In this document: positions 25,638-33,403 of the stretch, piece by piece | How the letters are laid out: every line of letters starts with the position of its first letter | Position numbering within the stretch: the stretch's first letter is position 1 | Source of the DNA: Actinomycetota bacterium | GTDB taxonomy: Bacteria > Actinomycetota > UBA4738 > HRBIN12 | Length of the DNA: 64,000 bases | Assembly (NCBI GenBank): GCA_035640355.1 | Contig: DASQWI010000004.1 | Span: 1-64,000 of the forward strand | Direction of reading: 5' to 3' | Translations under genes and position numbers: made by a program | The notes under the pieces: model-generated | Seen by the model: only the letters and a program-made list of their open reading frames with translations | Told to the model about the DNA's origin: nothing | The model's database searches: none

Positions 25638-26951
25638 TCAGGTCACCGCCCGTCCGGGCGCGGGACCGCTCGAGATCCGCACGAGCAGCGCGAGCAGGAT
25701 GAAGTTGGACACCAGGCTGGAGCCGCCGTACGACACGAACGGCAGCGTCACGCCGGTTAGCGGTATGACACGCGTCACGCCGCCCACGATCACGAACGTC
25801 TGCAGGCCGATCAACGCCGAAAGCCCGGTGGCGAGCAGCCGTCCGAACGGATCGCGCGCCTCGAGCGCGATTCGAAGGCCCTTCCCGACGAGCACGACGT
25901 ACAGCAGCAGCAGCGCCGTCGTGCCGAGCAGGCCGAGCTCCTCCCCGATCGCCGCGAAGATGAAGTCGGTCGACGCGAAGGGGATCAACCCCGGTGAACC
26001 CTGACCGAGCCCGGCGCCGACGAGGCCTCCCGTCGCCATGCCGAACTGCGCCTGCGCGAGTTGTCCGTAGCCCACGTCGAACACCTTGTTCGGGTCGAGC
26101 GCGTTCAACCAGACGTCGACGCGAAGCTGGACGTGATCGAACAGCGCCCACCCCAGGTACGCGCCGACTGCGAATAGGACCAACCCGATGACCAAGTACA
26201 CGGCGCGGCCGGTGGCGACCCACAGCATCACGACGAAGATGCCGAAGTACAGGAGCGACGCGCCGAGGTCGCGTTGTAGGAACAGGATCGCCAGCGACCC
26301 GGCCCATGCGAACAGTACCGGTGCGAGGTGCTTCGGCGCCGGAAGGCGGAACGGACCGAGCCGCGTCGTTGCCACCTGCAGCAGCTCGCGCTTCTGCGTC
26401 AGGTATGACGCGAGGAAGATCACGATCAGCACCTTGCCGAGCTCCGCCGGCTGGAAGCCGAGGGGTCCGATCTGCACCCACAGCCTGGCGCCGTTGATCG
26501 TGCGGCCGATGCCCGGAACCAGCGGCAGCATGAGCAGGATCAGGCCGAGCAAGCCGATCGTGTACGTGTACGCGTCGAGCATCCGATGGTCGCGCACGAC
26601 AACGATCGTCACGACGAACGCGGCGAGACCGACGACGATCCACGTCGCCTGTTCGGTTGCCAGTCCGCCCGAAAGGCGGAAGATCATGGCGAACCCCAAG
26701 CCGACCAGGACGCCCGCCGTCGCGAACAGCGCGGGATCCGCCGCCGGGGCGAACCGCCTGATCGCGATGAGCGCGAGCGCATACCCGCCCGCAAAGATCG
26801 CCGCGTAGATCACGAACTTCGCTGGGAGCTGACCGCGCTTGCCATAGCCCGCGATCACGTATGCGCCGACCGAAAGGATCAGCGCGGTGATCGTGAATCC
26901 GAGTGCCGAACCGAGAGACACGCGCGACGTGCGAACGACCGCGCGACTCAC
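25638..26951 (-). CDS. rodA: SEDS peptidoglycan polymerase, RodA/FtsW family
   Basis: 437 aa with about 12 hydrophobic helices. The SEDS signature is present: NGARLWVQIGPLGFQPAELGK, the FLQRDLG segment, and the C-terminal loop GVTLPFVSYGGSS. Polymerises lipid II together with its cognate PbpA encoded immediately downstream. GTG 26951 overlaps the phosphatase stop (GTGA). Clustering with pbpA and pknB supports RodA rather than the divisome FtsW. Confidence 0.92.
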   Translation of the reverse strand: MSRAVVRTSRVSLGSALGFTITALILSVGAYVIAGYGKRGQLPAKFVIYAAIFAGGYALALIAIRRFAPAADPALFATAGVLVGLGFAMIFRLSGGLATEQATWIVVGLAAFVVTIVVVRDHRMLDAYTYTIGLLGLILLMLPLVPGIGRTINGARLWVQIGPLGFQPAELGKVLIVIFLASYLTQKRELLQVATTRLGPFRLPAPKHLAPVLFAWAGSLAILFLQRDLGASLLYFGIFVVMLWVATGRAVYLVIGLVLFAVGAYLGWALFDHVQLRVDVWLNALDPNKVFDVGYGQLAQAQFGMATGGLVGAGLGQGSPGLIPFASTDFIFAAIGEELGLLGTTALLLLYVVLVGKGLRIALEARDPFGRLLATGLSALIGLQTFVIVGGVTRVIPLTGVTLPFVSYGGSSLVSNFILLALLVRISSGPAPGRAVT

Positions 26952-28153
26952 GAGGCGTTCTGTCGTGCGCGCTCGATGTCGGTGCGGATCTGTTCGACGA
27001 CGTCCTCGGCGGCGTCCCGATCGTCGACCGTGATGCCTTCGGGAAGGCGGTCGCTCCAGACGGCAAGGTCCTCGGTTTCGCCGGCGCGGATCGACGTCTC
27101 GACGACGACCGAGTTCATCTCGATCCCAGCGACCTCGGCCGGCACGCCGCGGAAGATGGCGACACGGCCGTTCGACACGCCGACGAACCACTGCGAGTCC
27201 AGGTAGAGACGGACGCCGACGAACCCGAGGGCGGCGATGGCGAGCACGATCACTATTCCGACCAAGAACTTGCGCGCGATCGGCGGCCGAGAGGAGGTTG
27301 GTGCGGGCTGACGACGCGTGCTGGGAGGGCTCGACCAGGTGGTGACGTCGCCGCCCGCAGGCGGTGGCGGTGTCATCGTCGGGGTCGGATGTCGGGTCGT
27401 CGTCGGCGGGTGCGGTCGCGAGACCTCCTTCGTCCCGCCGCCATCGATACGCCCGTCTTCGGTGAAATCGATGATCACCGCGGTGATGTTGTCGATCCCG
27501 CCGGCGCGATTCGCCTCGCGGACGAGCCGATCGACGGCTTCCTGCGGGTCTCGCACGTCCTGGAGGACCGAGACGATCTCGTCCTCGCTGAGCATGCCGG
27601 TGAGCCCGTCGGTGCAGAGCAGCAGGCGATCCCCAACCTGCACCTCGACATTGGTCTCGTCGACCCGCACGTCTCCTTCGACGCCGAGCGCACGCGTGAG
27701 GACGCTTCGGTGCGGGTGATTCTCGGCCTCTGTCTCGGTGATCTCGCCCTCCACGACCATCCGATGAACGAGCGTGTGATCCTCCGTCAGCAGTTGAAGC
27801 TTCCCGCCGCGGAACAGGTATGCGCGCGAATCGCCAACGTGCGCGAGCCGCACCGCGCCGCCCTCAATCAGCGCCGCGGTGAGCGTCGTTCCCATCCCGG
27901 ACACGTCTCGGTCGGATTGCGATCGCTCGAACACTGCCCGGTTAGCTCGCTCGACCTGCTCGATGAGCGTTCCCTCTCGCTCCGCGAACAGCTGCTCGAC
28001 GGTCTGCAACGCAAGGTTCGACGCCACCTCGCCGCCTCGGTGCCCGCCCATGCCATCGGCCACGGCATACAGCGGATCGTCGATCAGGATTGCGTCCTCG
28101 TTCCCCTCGCGGACCTGACCGATATCGGTCGTGGCGCCGACACGGGTCCTCAT
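26948..28153 (-). CDS. pstP: PP2C-family Ser/Thr phosphatase (PstP/Stp)
   Basis: 401 aa. N-terminal PP2C domain with metal-binding motifs VREGNEDA, VADGMGGHRGG, HVGDSRAYL, CTDGLTGML and GIDNITAV. A Pro/Thr-rich linker (about 245-295) leads to a membrane helix (LVGIVIVLAIAALGFVGV) and an extracellular domain of about 80 residues. It should dephosphorylate PknB and its targets, including the FHA proteins. ATG overlaps the fhaB stop (ATGA). Confidence 0.93.
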   Translation of the reverse strand: MRTRVGATTDIGQVREGNEDAILIDDPLYAVADGMGGHRGGEVASNLALQTVEQLFAEREGTLIEQVERANRAVFERSQSDRDVSGMGTTLTAALIEGGAVRLAHVGDSRAYLFRGGKLQLLTEDHTLVHRMVVEGEITETEAENHPHRSVLTRALGVEGDVRVDETNVEVQVGDRLLLCTDGLTGMLSEDEIVSVLQDVRDPQEAVDRLVREANRAGGIDNITAVIIDFTEDGRIDGGGTKEVSRPHPPTTTRHPTPTMTPPPPAGGDVTTWSSPPSTRRQPAPTSSRPPIARKFLVGIVIVLAIAALGFVGVRLYLDSQWFVGVSNGRVAIFRGVPAEVAGIEMNSVVVETSIRAGETEDLAVWSDRLPEGITVDDRDAAEDVVEQIRTDIERARQNAS

Positions 28154-28623
28154 CGGCGGAGCTCCAGCACGGTCTTGCCGACCTTGACCACGTCGCCGGC
28201 GTGAACCTCCACGGGCGAGGCGACCTTGCGATCATTCAGGTACGTGCCGTTCGTCGAGCCGAGATCCTCGACGAACCAGCTCCCGTTCTCGCCGTACAGG
28301 CGCGCGTGCACCAGGGAAACGTACGTGTCCGACAACCGGATCGCACACGCGGCTCCCCGGCCGATCTGCGTCGGGCCAGACAGCTTCACGTTCCGCGCCT
28401 TCGAGCCGTCGGCTTCATGGACGACGACGTGCGACGGCGGCTTTCCGCCCTTCGACGTCCGCGCGGCGGCGAGCTGCTCCGTCGGTGCCCGCATCTCCGT
28501 CGTGCGTCGTTCACGCCGCCGACCGGCCATGTCGAGGGCGACCGAACGCACCGCGCGGAACACGAAGAAGTACAGCAGGAAGAGGAGGGAGTACTTGAGG
28601 ACGGATAGGACGAACGGCGTCAT
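28150..28623 (-). CDS. fhaB: FHA-domain protein FhaB (membrane-anchored)
   Basis: 157 aa. N-terminal membrane helix (LKYSLLFLLYFFVF), a basic linker, then a C-terminal FHA phosphothreonine-binding domain with the diagnostic TQIGRGAACAIRLSD and EDLGSTNGTYLN segments. In mycobacteria FhaB (FipA) binds phosphorylated division and wall proteins. ATG 28623 begins 1 nt after the fhaA stop. Confidence 0.92.
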   Translation of the reverse strand: MTPFVLSVLKYSLLFLLYFFVFRAVRSVALDMAGRRRERRTTEMRAPTEQLAAARTSKGGKPPSHVVVHEADGSKARNVKLSGPTQIGRGAACAIRLSDTYVSLVHARLYGENGSWFVEDLGSTNGTYLNDRKVASPVEVHAGDVVKVGKTVLELRR

Positions 28624-28624
28624 A

Positions 28625-29302
28625 TCAGGCCCTCCGGAACTCCAACACCGTCTCGCCGATCATGATGCGGTCGCCGTCGTCGAGCACGCGCTCCTGCACC
28701 GACTCGTCGTTCACCAGCGTGCCGTTCGTCGACCCGAGATCGGTCAACACGAACTCGCCATTGGAGTTCCTGATCCGCGCGTGCTGGCGCGATGCGCCGG
28801 GGTCGTCCACCACGACATCGCTCTCGGGGAGCCGGCCGAGCGTGACGACGCTCGTTCCGAGCGTGAAGGTCTCCCCGCCGTTCAAGGCGGTCAGGGTGGC
28901 TCGACCGCTCGGTGCCGGCGCGAGCTCCTCTTCGCCCTCGACGAAGGAGGTCTCGACGTCGAACCGTCCCTTGCCGAGGGATTCGTCCGTTTGGAGCTCG
29001 ATCTCGGGTGGCCCGGCCAGGCCCCAGCCGCGCTCGCTCGCCGTCTCGCGGACGACGCGACGAAGCTCCGAAACGAGCGCCTGCTCGACCTGCTCGAACC
29101 GCTCGCCGTCCGCAACTGAAAGCGTGAACACGAACCGGTTCGGCGCCCACACCTCGCGGACGCCCACGGTCTTGTTCGCGTCCATCTCACGGATGGCCCG
29201 CTTGGCGAGCTCAACGGGCTGCAGCCCTGAACGAAGGGTGGAAGCGAAGAAGCCCTCAACCAGGGCGCCGAGGCGTCGCTCGAAGTCTCGGAGGATCGGC
29301 AC
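28625..29302 (-). CDS. fhaA: FHA-domain protein FhaA (DUF3662 plus FHA)
   Basis: 225 aa. Residues 1-115 form the DUF3662 domain (FERRLGALVEGFFAS...VELAKRAIREMD) known from mycobacterial FhaA. A short linker leads to a C-terminal FHA domain (VVTLGRLPESDVVVDD, SRQHARI, DLGSTNGTLVN). In mycobacteria FhaA binds MviN and tunes peptidoglycan synthesis. The linker is much shorter than the Mycobacterium tuberculosis one. First gene of the seven-gene operon; GTG 29302. Confidence 0.92.
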   Translation of the reverse strand: MPILRDFERRLGALVEGFFASTLRSGLQPVELAKRAIREMDANKTVGVREVWAPNRFVFTLSVADGERFEQVEQALVSELRRVVRETASERGWGLAGPPEIELQTDESLGKGRFDVETSFVEGEEELAPAPSGRATLTALNGGETFTLGTSVVTLGRLPESDVVVDDPGASRQHARIRNSNGEFVLTDLGSTNGTLVNDESVQERVLDDGDRIMIGETVLEFRRA

Positions 29303-29342
29303 GTTTGGAAGTGTTTCCCCTGCTCACGCCATTCGAAGCGCG

Positions 29343-29348
29343 ATTCTA
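29343..29348 (-). promoter_or_regulatory. -10 hexamer TAGAAT upstream of the fhaA operon
   Basis: Near-consensus -10 about 40 nt upstream of the fhaA GTG on the minus strand; -35 not recognisable. Confidence 0.4.
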
Positions 29349-29404
29349 CCCGGTGCGTTGGGCCGCATCTCCGCGGCACGCCGCTGCTACCATGACGCCC
29401 CGCC

Positions 29405-29489
<85 letters not shown>

Positions 29490-29523
29490 CGTCCGGCGCT
29501 CTGGTTGGAGCGCCTGTATCGGA

Positions 29524-31071
29524 CTAGATCTTGATGACCACGTCGCCGGGCCTCCCGGCGTCCAGATCGCCCGGCTGCGGCGGCTCGTAGCGAATCGGGA
29601 TCGTCACGATGAACTTGCTCCCGTCGCCCGGCGTGCTCTGAACGTCGATGGTCCCGCCCAGGTGATCGAGCAGGTCGCGAACGAGTGATAGGCCAAGCCC
29701 CGTACCCCGGAACGTCCGAGTGCTCGACGAGTCCACCTGATAGAAGCGGTCGAAGATCCTGGGGAGCTCGTCGGGCGGTATGCCGATCCCGTAGTCGCGG
29801 ACGGAGAACACGATGTAGTCACCGTCGCTTCGCGCCTCCAGCTCGCACGGCGACCCGTCGGGTGAGTACTTGAGCGCGTTGTCGACGAGATTCTGCAGCA
29901 CGCGAGTCAGGAGCTGACGATCCGTAGTCAGAACGGGCAGATCGTCCGGCATGTCGACGTGCACGCGAACCGCGTCGTTCGCCAGTCCCTCCATAACCTC
30001 ACGCACGAGGTCCTCGAACAGAACGCGCCCGACGGCGACGGGAAGTTGGTGCGTCTCGAGGTTGGACGCGGTGAGCAGGTTCTCGATCAGGCGAAGCAAC
30101 CGGTCGCTCTGCCGCTCCATGCGTTCGAGGAACTCCTCGCGCATCTTGTCGTCGTCTGCGAACTCCGGTTGGCGGAGCGTCTTCGCGTAGCCCATGAGGG
30201 CGGTGACCGGTGTTCTGAGCTCGTGCGACACAACGGCAACGAACTCGCCCTTCATGCGGTTCAGCTCGATCAGCTCGCCGACCGTGTGGTGTTCCTTTTG
30301 GAGGAGCTCCTCGAGCCGTCGCGTCTGGTCGGCGAGGAGCTTGTTCTGCTCGGCGAGTCGATCGGCGAGCGCGCGACTACGGAAGTACATCTGGCGCGCG
30401 AACACGAGCGGGCCGAGGAACACGACGACCGACCAGAACCCGGTTGAAAGATAGAACTGCGCGATCACCGCGCCGAACAGTCCGAGCCCTATGTAGGAGA
30501 ACAGGAACTCGTACGGCGCTGGACCGTGCATCTTCACGAGCACCTGGCGCAGCGTGAAGCCTTGCTGCAATGCCTCCAGCCCGGCGACCAGGGTCGCGTT
30601 CAGGGCGTACGCGGCGAATGCGGCGAGCACCGTGCCGAACAGCAGCACGTACCAGTCGGAGTGCGGATCCGCGACTGCGTGGAAGAGCACGCTGCCCGCG
30701 AGGATCGACAGCGCCATCTGGCTCCGGTTGTACACGGCCTTGAGGAGCGACACCTCGCGGCGGAACTCGCGCGGATCCACCGAACCGAGGAGCGCGATCA
30801 GCGTCGCTTCGGGTGGGCCGAAGATGATCGCCACGCCGAGCAGCAACGGAAAGCTCAGCGAGAGCTGCATCCCGCCCCACGCCGGAACGGGGATGAGATC
30901 AACCGCGGCGACCGCGATCACGAACAGGACCATCGAAGGTTCGAGCCGTTCTCGAGCGGTGGGGAGCGCGATCGCCAGGTACGTCAGGAGCGGGACGACG
31001 ACGCCAAGTTGGTACGCGACTTGTATCCAGCGTCGGGCCGGTTCGCGCCTGAGCTCCTCCTCCGGCGTCAT
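29524..31071 (-). CDS. Orphan membrane sensor histidine kinase
   Basis: 515 aa. The N-terminal half is an integral membrane sensor with about six hydrophobic helices. A coiled coil (RALADRLAEQNKLLADQTRRL) connects to the HisKA domain, with phosphoacceptor His in VVSHELRTPVTAL, then a HATPase domain with N-box NLVDNALKYSP, G1 DYGIGIPP and G2 GTGLGLSLV. No response regulator is adjacent. The membrane domain matches none I can name, so the stimulus is unknown. ATG 31071. Confidence 0.88.
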   Translation of the reverse strand: MTPEEELRREPARRWIQVAYQLGVVVPLLTYLAIALPTARERLEPSMVLFVIAVAAVDLIPVPAWGGMQLSLSFPLLLGVAIIFGPPEATLIALLGSVDPREFRREVSLLKAVYNRSQMALSILAGSVLFHAVADPHSDWYVLLFGTVLAAFAAYALNATLVAGLEALQQGFTLRQVLVKMHGPAPYEFLFSYIGLGLFGAVIAQFYLSTGFWSVVVFLGPLVFARQMYFRSRALADRLAEQNKLLADQTRRLEELLQKEHHTVGELIELNRMKGEFVAVVSHELRTPVTALMGYAKTLRQPEFADDDKMREEFLERMERQSDRLLRLIENLLTASNLETHQLPVAVGRVLFEDLVREVMEGLANDAVRVHVDMPDDLPVLTTDRQLLTRVLQNLVDNALKYSPDGSPCELEARSDGDYIVFSVRDYGIGIPPDELPRIFDRFYQVDSSSTRTFRGTGLGLSLVRDLLDHLGGTIDVQSTPGDGSKFIVTIPIRYEPPQPGDLDAGRPGDVVIKI

Positions 31072-31310
31072 GCGGTCACCTCCGCGAGCGTTCGACTGCG
31101 GTTACCAGCCCGTTTATGACACGCCGCTCGGCCGTCTGCCATAACCCGCCGCTCGCCATGTCCCCCGTGATCGGACTGTTTTCAAATCGGCCGCCCCACC
31201 AGCCATTCCCGCCGATGGGGGGATATCGGCCCTACGTGCGTTCAGCTTACGTTCCGACCCCGAGGTGCCGATACACCCCGTCGGTACCGGCCCCGAAAGG
31301 AGGCGATGCC
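31072..31310. other. Intergenic region between the kinase and the 28-codon ORF
   Basis: 239 bp, carrying the divergent start region of the kinase (minus) and the leader of the small ORF (plus). A TACGTT at 31248-31253 could be a -10 for the ORF. A CCGAT/ATCGG inverted repeat with a G-rich loop is at about 31213-31230. No riboswitch recognised. Confidence 0.4.
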
Positions 31311-31397
31311 GTGTCGAAGTACCGCCGACTCATGGTGTCGCTCGGCTGGCTAGCGGCCTTCATGATGGCCGTTGGTAACGGCTGGAAGAACTCTTAG
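31311..31397 (+). CDS. 28-aa hydrophobic small protein
   Basis: GTG 31311 to TAG 31395-31397. It begins with a basic SKYRR stretch followed by a short hydrophobic segment (LMVSLGWLAAFMMAVG) and ends NGWKNS. The support is the near-perfect Shine-Dalgarno AAAGGAGG ending about 7 nt before the GTG, and a strong terminator 32 nt after the stop. An out-of-frame ATG at 31306 is too close to the ribosome site. Function unknown; the length and charge pattern suit a membrane-associated peptide. Confidence 0.55.
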   Translation: MSKYRRLMVSLGWLAAFMMAVGNGWKNS

Positions 31398-31429
31398 TCG
31401 CACTCCAGCGCGCGCGCCAGGAACAGCCG

Positions 31430-31465
31430 CGATGCTGCCCCACGACGGGGCAGCATCGGGCGTTT
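31430..31465 (+). terminator. Rho-independent terminator
   Basis: Perfect 12-bp stem (31430-31441 with 31447-31458), 5-nt loop ACGAC, then GGCGTTTC. It lies between the small ORF and the convergent larC-like gene and could serve both. Confidence 0.7.
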
Positions 31466-31482
31466 CTCGGTACCCTTCCGGT

Positions 31483-32292
31483 TCAGCCTGCGTCTTCCGG
31501 CTCGAGCGCTGGCTCCGGCTCTGTGACAAGGCGCAGATCGGGCGTACCGGCGACGCTCGGCCGCGATGTCGCCGGCTCCTGTTCGCCGATCAGAACTCGA
31601 AGCAGGTTCGGTATCTCCAGTCTTTGTGCGCCGGCGCCGTAGCCGGCCGCCTCGACTCGCATCGTCGGGAGCTCTCCGTACCCTTCGACCGTCGCCGCGA
31701 GGATCGCCGCCCCGGTCGCCGTCGTCAGCTCACTGGCGATGCCCAGCGAGAACATCGGCGCGCCGCGGAGCAGCTCGACGACCGTCGGTGTGGGGATCGG
31801 CATCGCGCCGTGCTCCGTTCTGGTCATGCCGAGCCCCGTCGGAACCGCTGATGAGAAGACCCGCTGTACTTCGAGCGTCGTCAACGCGACCGCCACGCCG
31901 ACGAGATCGACGAGCGCGTCGACGCCGGCGGCTTCGTGGAACGTCACGGTCTCGGGTTCGCGACGGTGAACGCGAGCGTCGGCCTCGGCGAACAGCCGGA
32001 ACATGCGATGCGCCAGCCGCCGGGCCTCCGGCGGGATATCGGCCGCGTCGATCAACGCTCTTACGCTCGCGTACGTCCGGATGACACCGGCCACGTTGTC
32101 GGCACTGACCCCGACGCGCGTCGCTCGGATGCCGTGCTCTTCTACCTCGTCCACGGCGAGATCGAACGGCTCGAGCGGCAGCGTCGACAGATGCGACTTC
32201 ACGTGGTCGACGTCGACGCCTGTGTCCAGGAGCGCTGCCAGCGCCGTGTCGCCAGTGATCCCGGCGATGCAATCGAAGTAGGCGATGCGCAT
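31483..32292 (-). CDS. LarC-like nickel-pincer cofactor protein, N-terminal (LarC1) part only
   Basis: 269 aa. Begins MRIAYFDCIAGITGDT, as the LarC family does (FDCxSGISGDM), and contains the HEAAGVDALVDLVG and TEHGAMPIPTPT family segments with variations. LarC inserts nickel into the pyridinium dithiocarboxylate cofactor of LarA. Full LarC is about 400 aa and, in lactobacilli, is made by frameshifting from larC1 into larC2. Here the protein ends in an acidic tail and no LarC2 coding region follows. No larA, larB or larE is in the window. Start ATG 32292. Confidence 0.75.
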   Translation of the reverse strand: MRIAYFDCIAGITGDTALAALLDTGVDVDHVKSHLSTLPLEPFDLAVDEVEEHGIRATRVGVSADNVAGVIRTYASVRALIDAADIPPEARRLAHRMFRLFAEADARVHRREPETVTFHEAAGVDALVDLVGVAVALTTLEVQRVFSSAVPTGLGMTRTEHGAMPIPTPTVVELLRGAPMFSLGIASELTTATGAAILAATVEGYGELPTMRVEAAGYGAGAQRLEIPNLLRVLIGEQEPATSRPSVAGTPDLRLVTEPEPALEPEDAG

Positions 32293-32317
32293 CAGGTCGA
32301 ACCGCCTCGGGACGGCG

Positions 32318-32353
32318 CGGTCGGTTCGACCGCGAGAGCGTCGATTGTATACT
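32318..32353 (+). promoter_or_regulatory. Promoter of the DUF4446-bactofilin-serS operon with overlapping palindrome
   Basis: -35 TTCGAC (32325-32330), 17-nt spacer, -10 TATACT (32348-32353). The perfect inverted repeat CGGTCG-GTT-CGACCG (32318-32332) covers the -35, a good place for a repressor. Leader of about 50 nt. Confidence 0.55.
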
Positions 32354-32408
32354 CCCGTCTCCGCAACACCGCAGGTCAATGGCCATGTAACGGGGATCGT
32401 GGATCGCG

Positions 32409-32906
32409 ATGACCTTTTCGCCCGAGACGCTCACACTTCTGGTGCTTGTCGCGCTGGGCCTGGCGGCGCTGGCGCTCGCGTTCTCGGCACTTTCGAGGGG
32501 GCGTGCGCGGGCGGAACAACCACGCGACCCGGTCCGCGTGACCACGATGTTGCGTGGACTCCTGCAGGGCCAGGCGCGGCAGATCCAACAACTCGAGGCC
32601 GCTGTGCGCTCATTGGCGGCTACCGAACAGCAGCGCGGTGGACTCATCGCGGGCGCCGTGCGGCATGTAGGACTGGTGCGCTATGACGCGTTCGAGGACG
32701 TCGGCGGACGGCTGTCGTTCTCGTGCGCGCTGCTGGACGCGAGAGGGAACGGCGTGGTGATGACCTCGATCAACGGACGGCAGGACACAAGGGTCTACGC
32801 GAAGCCCGTTACCGAAGGGCGGAGCGCCCACAACCTGTCGATCGAGGAGGAGGAAGCGATCCGCCAGGCGCTGGCCACACCGCGGGAGACGGTGACGGCG
32901 ACATGA
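32409..32906 (+). CDS. DUF4446 family membrane-anchored protein
   Basis: 165 aa. One N-terminal membrane helix (LTLLVLVALGLAALALAFSAL), a coiled-coil-like region, and the conserved DUF4446 core (HVGLVRYDAFEDVGGRLSFSCALLD, then GVVMTSINGRQDTRVYAKPV). Function of the family is unknown; it often sits near cytoskeletal or chromosome-partition genes in Gram-positives. ATG 32409; its stop overlaps the bactofilin start (ATGA), suggesting a shared envelope or cytoskeletal role. Confidence 0.85.
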   Translation: MTFSPETLTLLVLVALGLAALALAFSALSRGRARAEQPRDPVRVTTMLRGLLQGQARQIQQLEAAVRSLAATEQQRGGLIAGAVRHVGLVRYDAFEDVGGRLSFSCALLDARGNGVVMTSINGRQDTRVYAKPVTEGRSAHNLSIEEEEAIRQALATPRETVTAT

Positions 32907-33400
32907 TCTGGCGACGTGAAGACGCAGAGACCGAGGCCGAGGGTCAGGCTCGGCCCGCCGAGGAACTCGAGACGGGGGGACCGCGGATGGCAGAGCAGCA
33001 GAGCGGTGAGGTCACGATCATCGGGAAGGGCGCGAAGCTCGAAGGAACGGTCGTCTCGGTCGGCTCGCTCCGGATCGAGGGACAGATCAAGGGCCAGGTG
33101 AACGCCGACGGCGACGTGATGCTGGCGCAGGAGAGCCAGGTCGAAGCGGACATCCGAGCGCAGAACGTCGCCGTGGCCGGTCGGTTCAAGGGCTCGATCG
33201 TCGTGAAGGGGCGGGCGGAGCTCGCGCGCGGAGGTCGCGTCGACGGCAACATCACGGCGAAGACGCTCGTGGTCGAGGAAGGCGGCATCTTCCAGGGGCA
33301 GAGCATCATGGATCAGCAAGCCCAACAGGCGGGTCAGCAACCCGCCCAACAGCCCGCGCGCCGCGAGAACATCCCCGAGGCCGAGCGCGCCAAGGTCTAG
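32903..33400 (+). CDS. Bactofilin
   Basis: 165 aa. The core (about residues 35-130) is the bactofilin beta-helix, with GKGAKLEGTVVSVGSLRIEGQIKGQV and repeated short glycine-bounded turns. It is flanked by a charged N-terminus and a Gln/Ala/Pro-rich C-terminus, as in polymerising bactofilins. These form membrane-associated filaments that position wall enzymes. Translationally coupled to DUF4446 upstream and 3 nt before serS. Confidence 0.9.
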   Translation: MIWRREDAETEAEGQARPAEELETGGPRMAEQQSGEVTIIGKGAKLEGTVVSVGSLRIEGQIKGQVNADGDVMLAQESQVEADIRAQNVAVAGRFKGSIVVKGRAELARGGRVDGNITAKTLVVEEGGIFQGQSIMDQQAQQAGQQPAQQPARRENIPEAERAKV

Positions 33401-33403
33401 GAC

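Noticed and set aside
31150-31260. tRNA-like or phage attachment-like stretch in the intergenic region
   Set aside because: No complete cloverleaf on either strand and no repeated att core or integrase gene.
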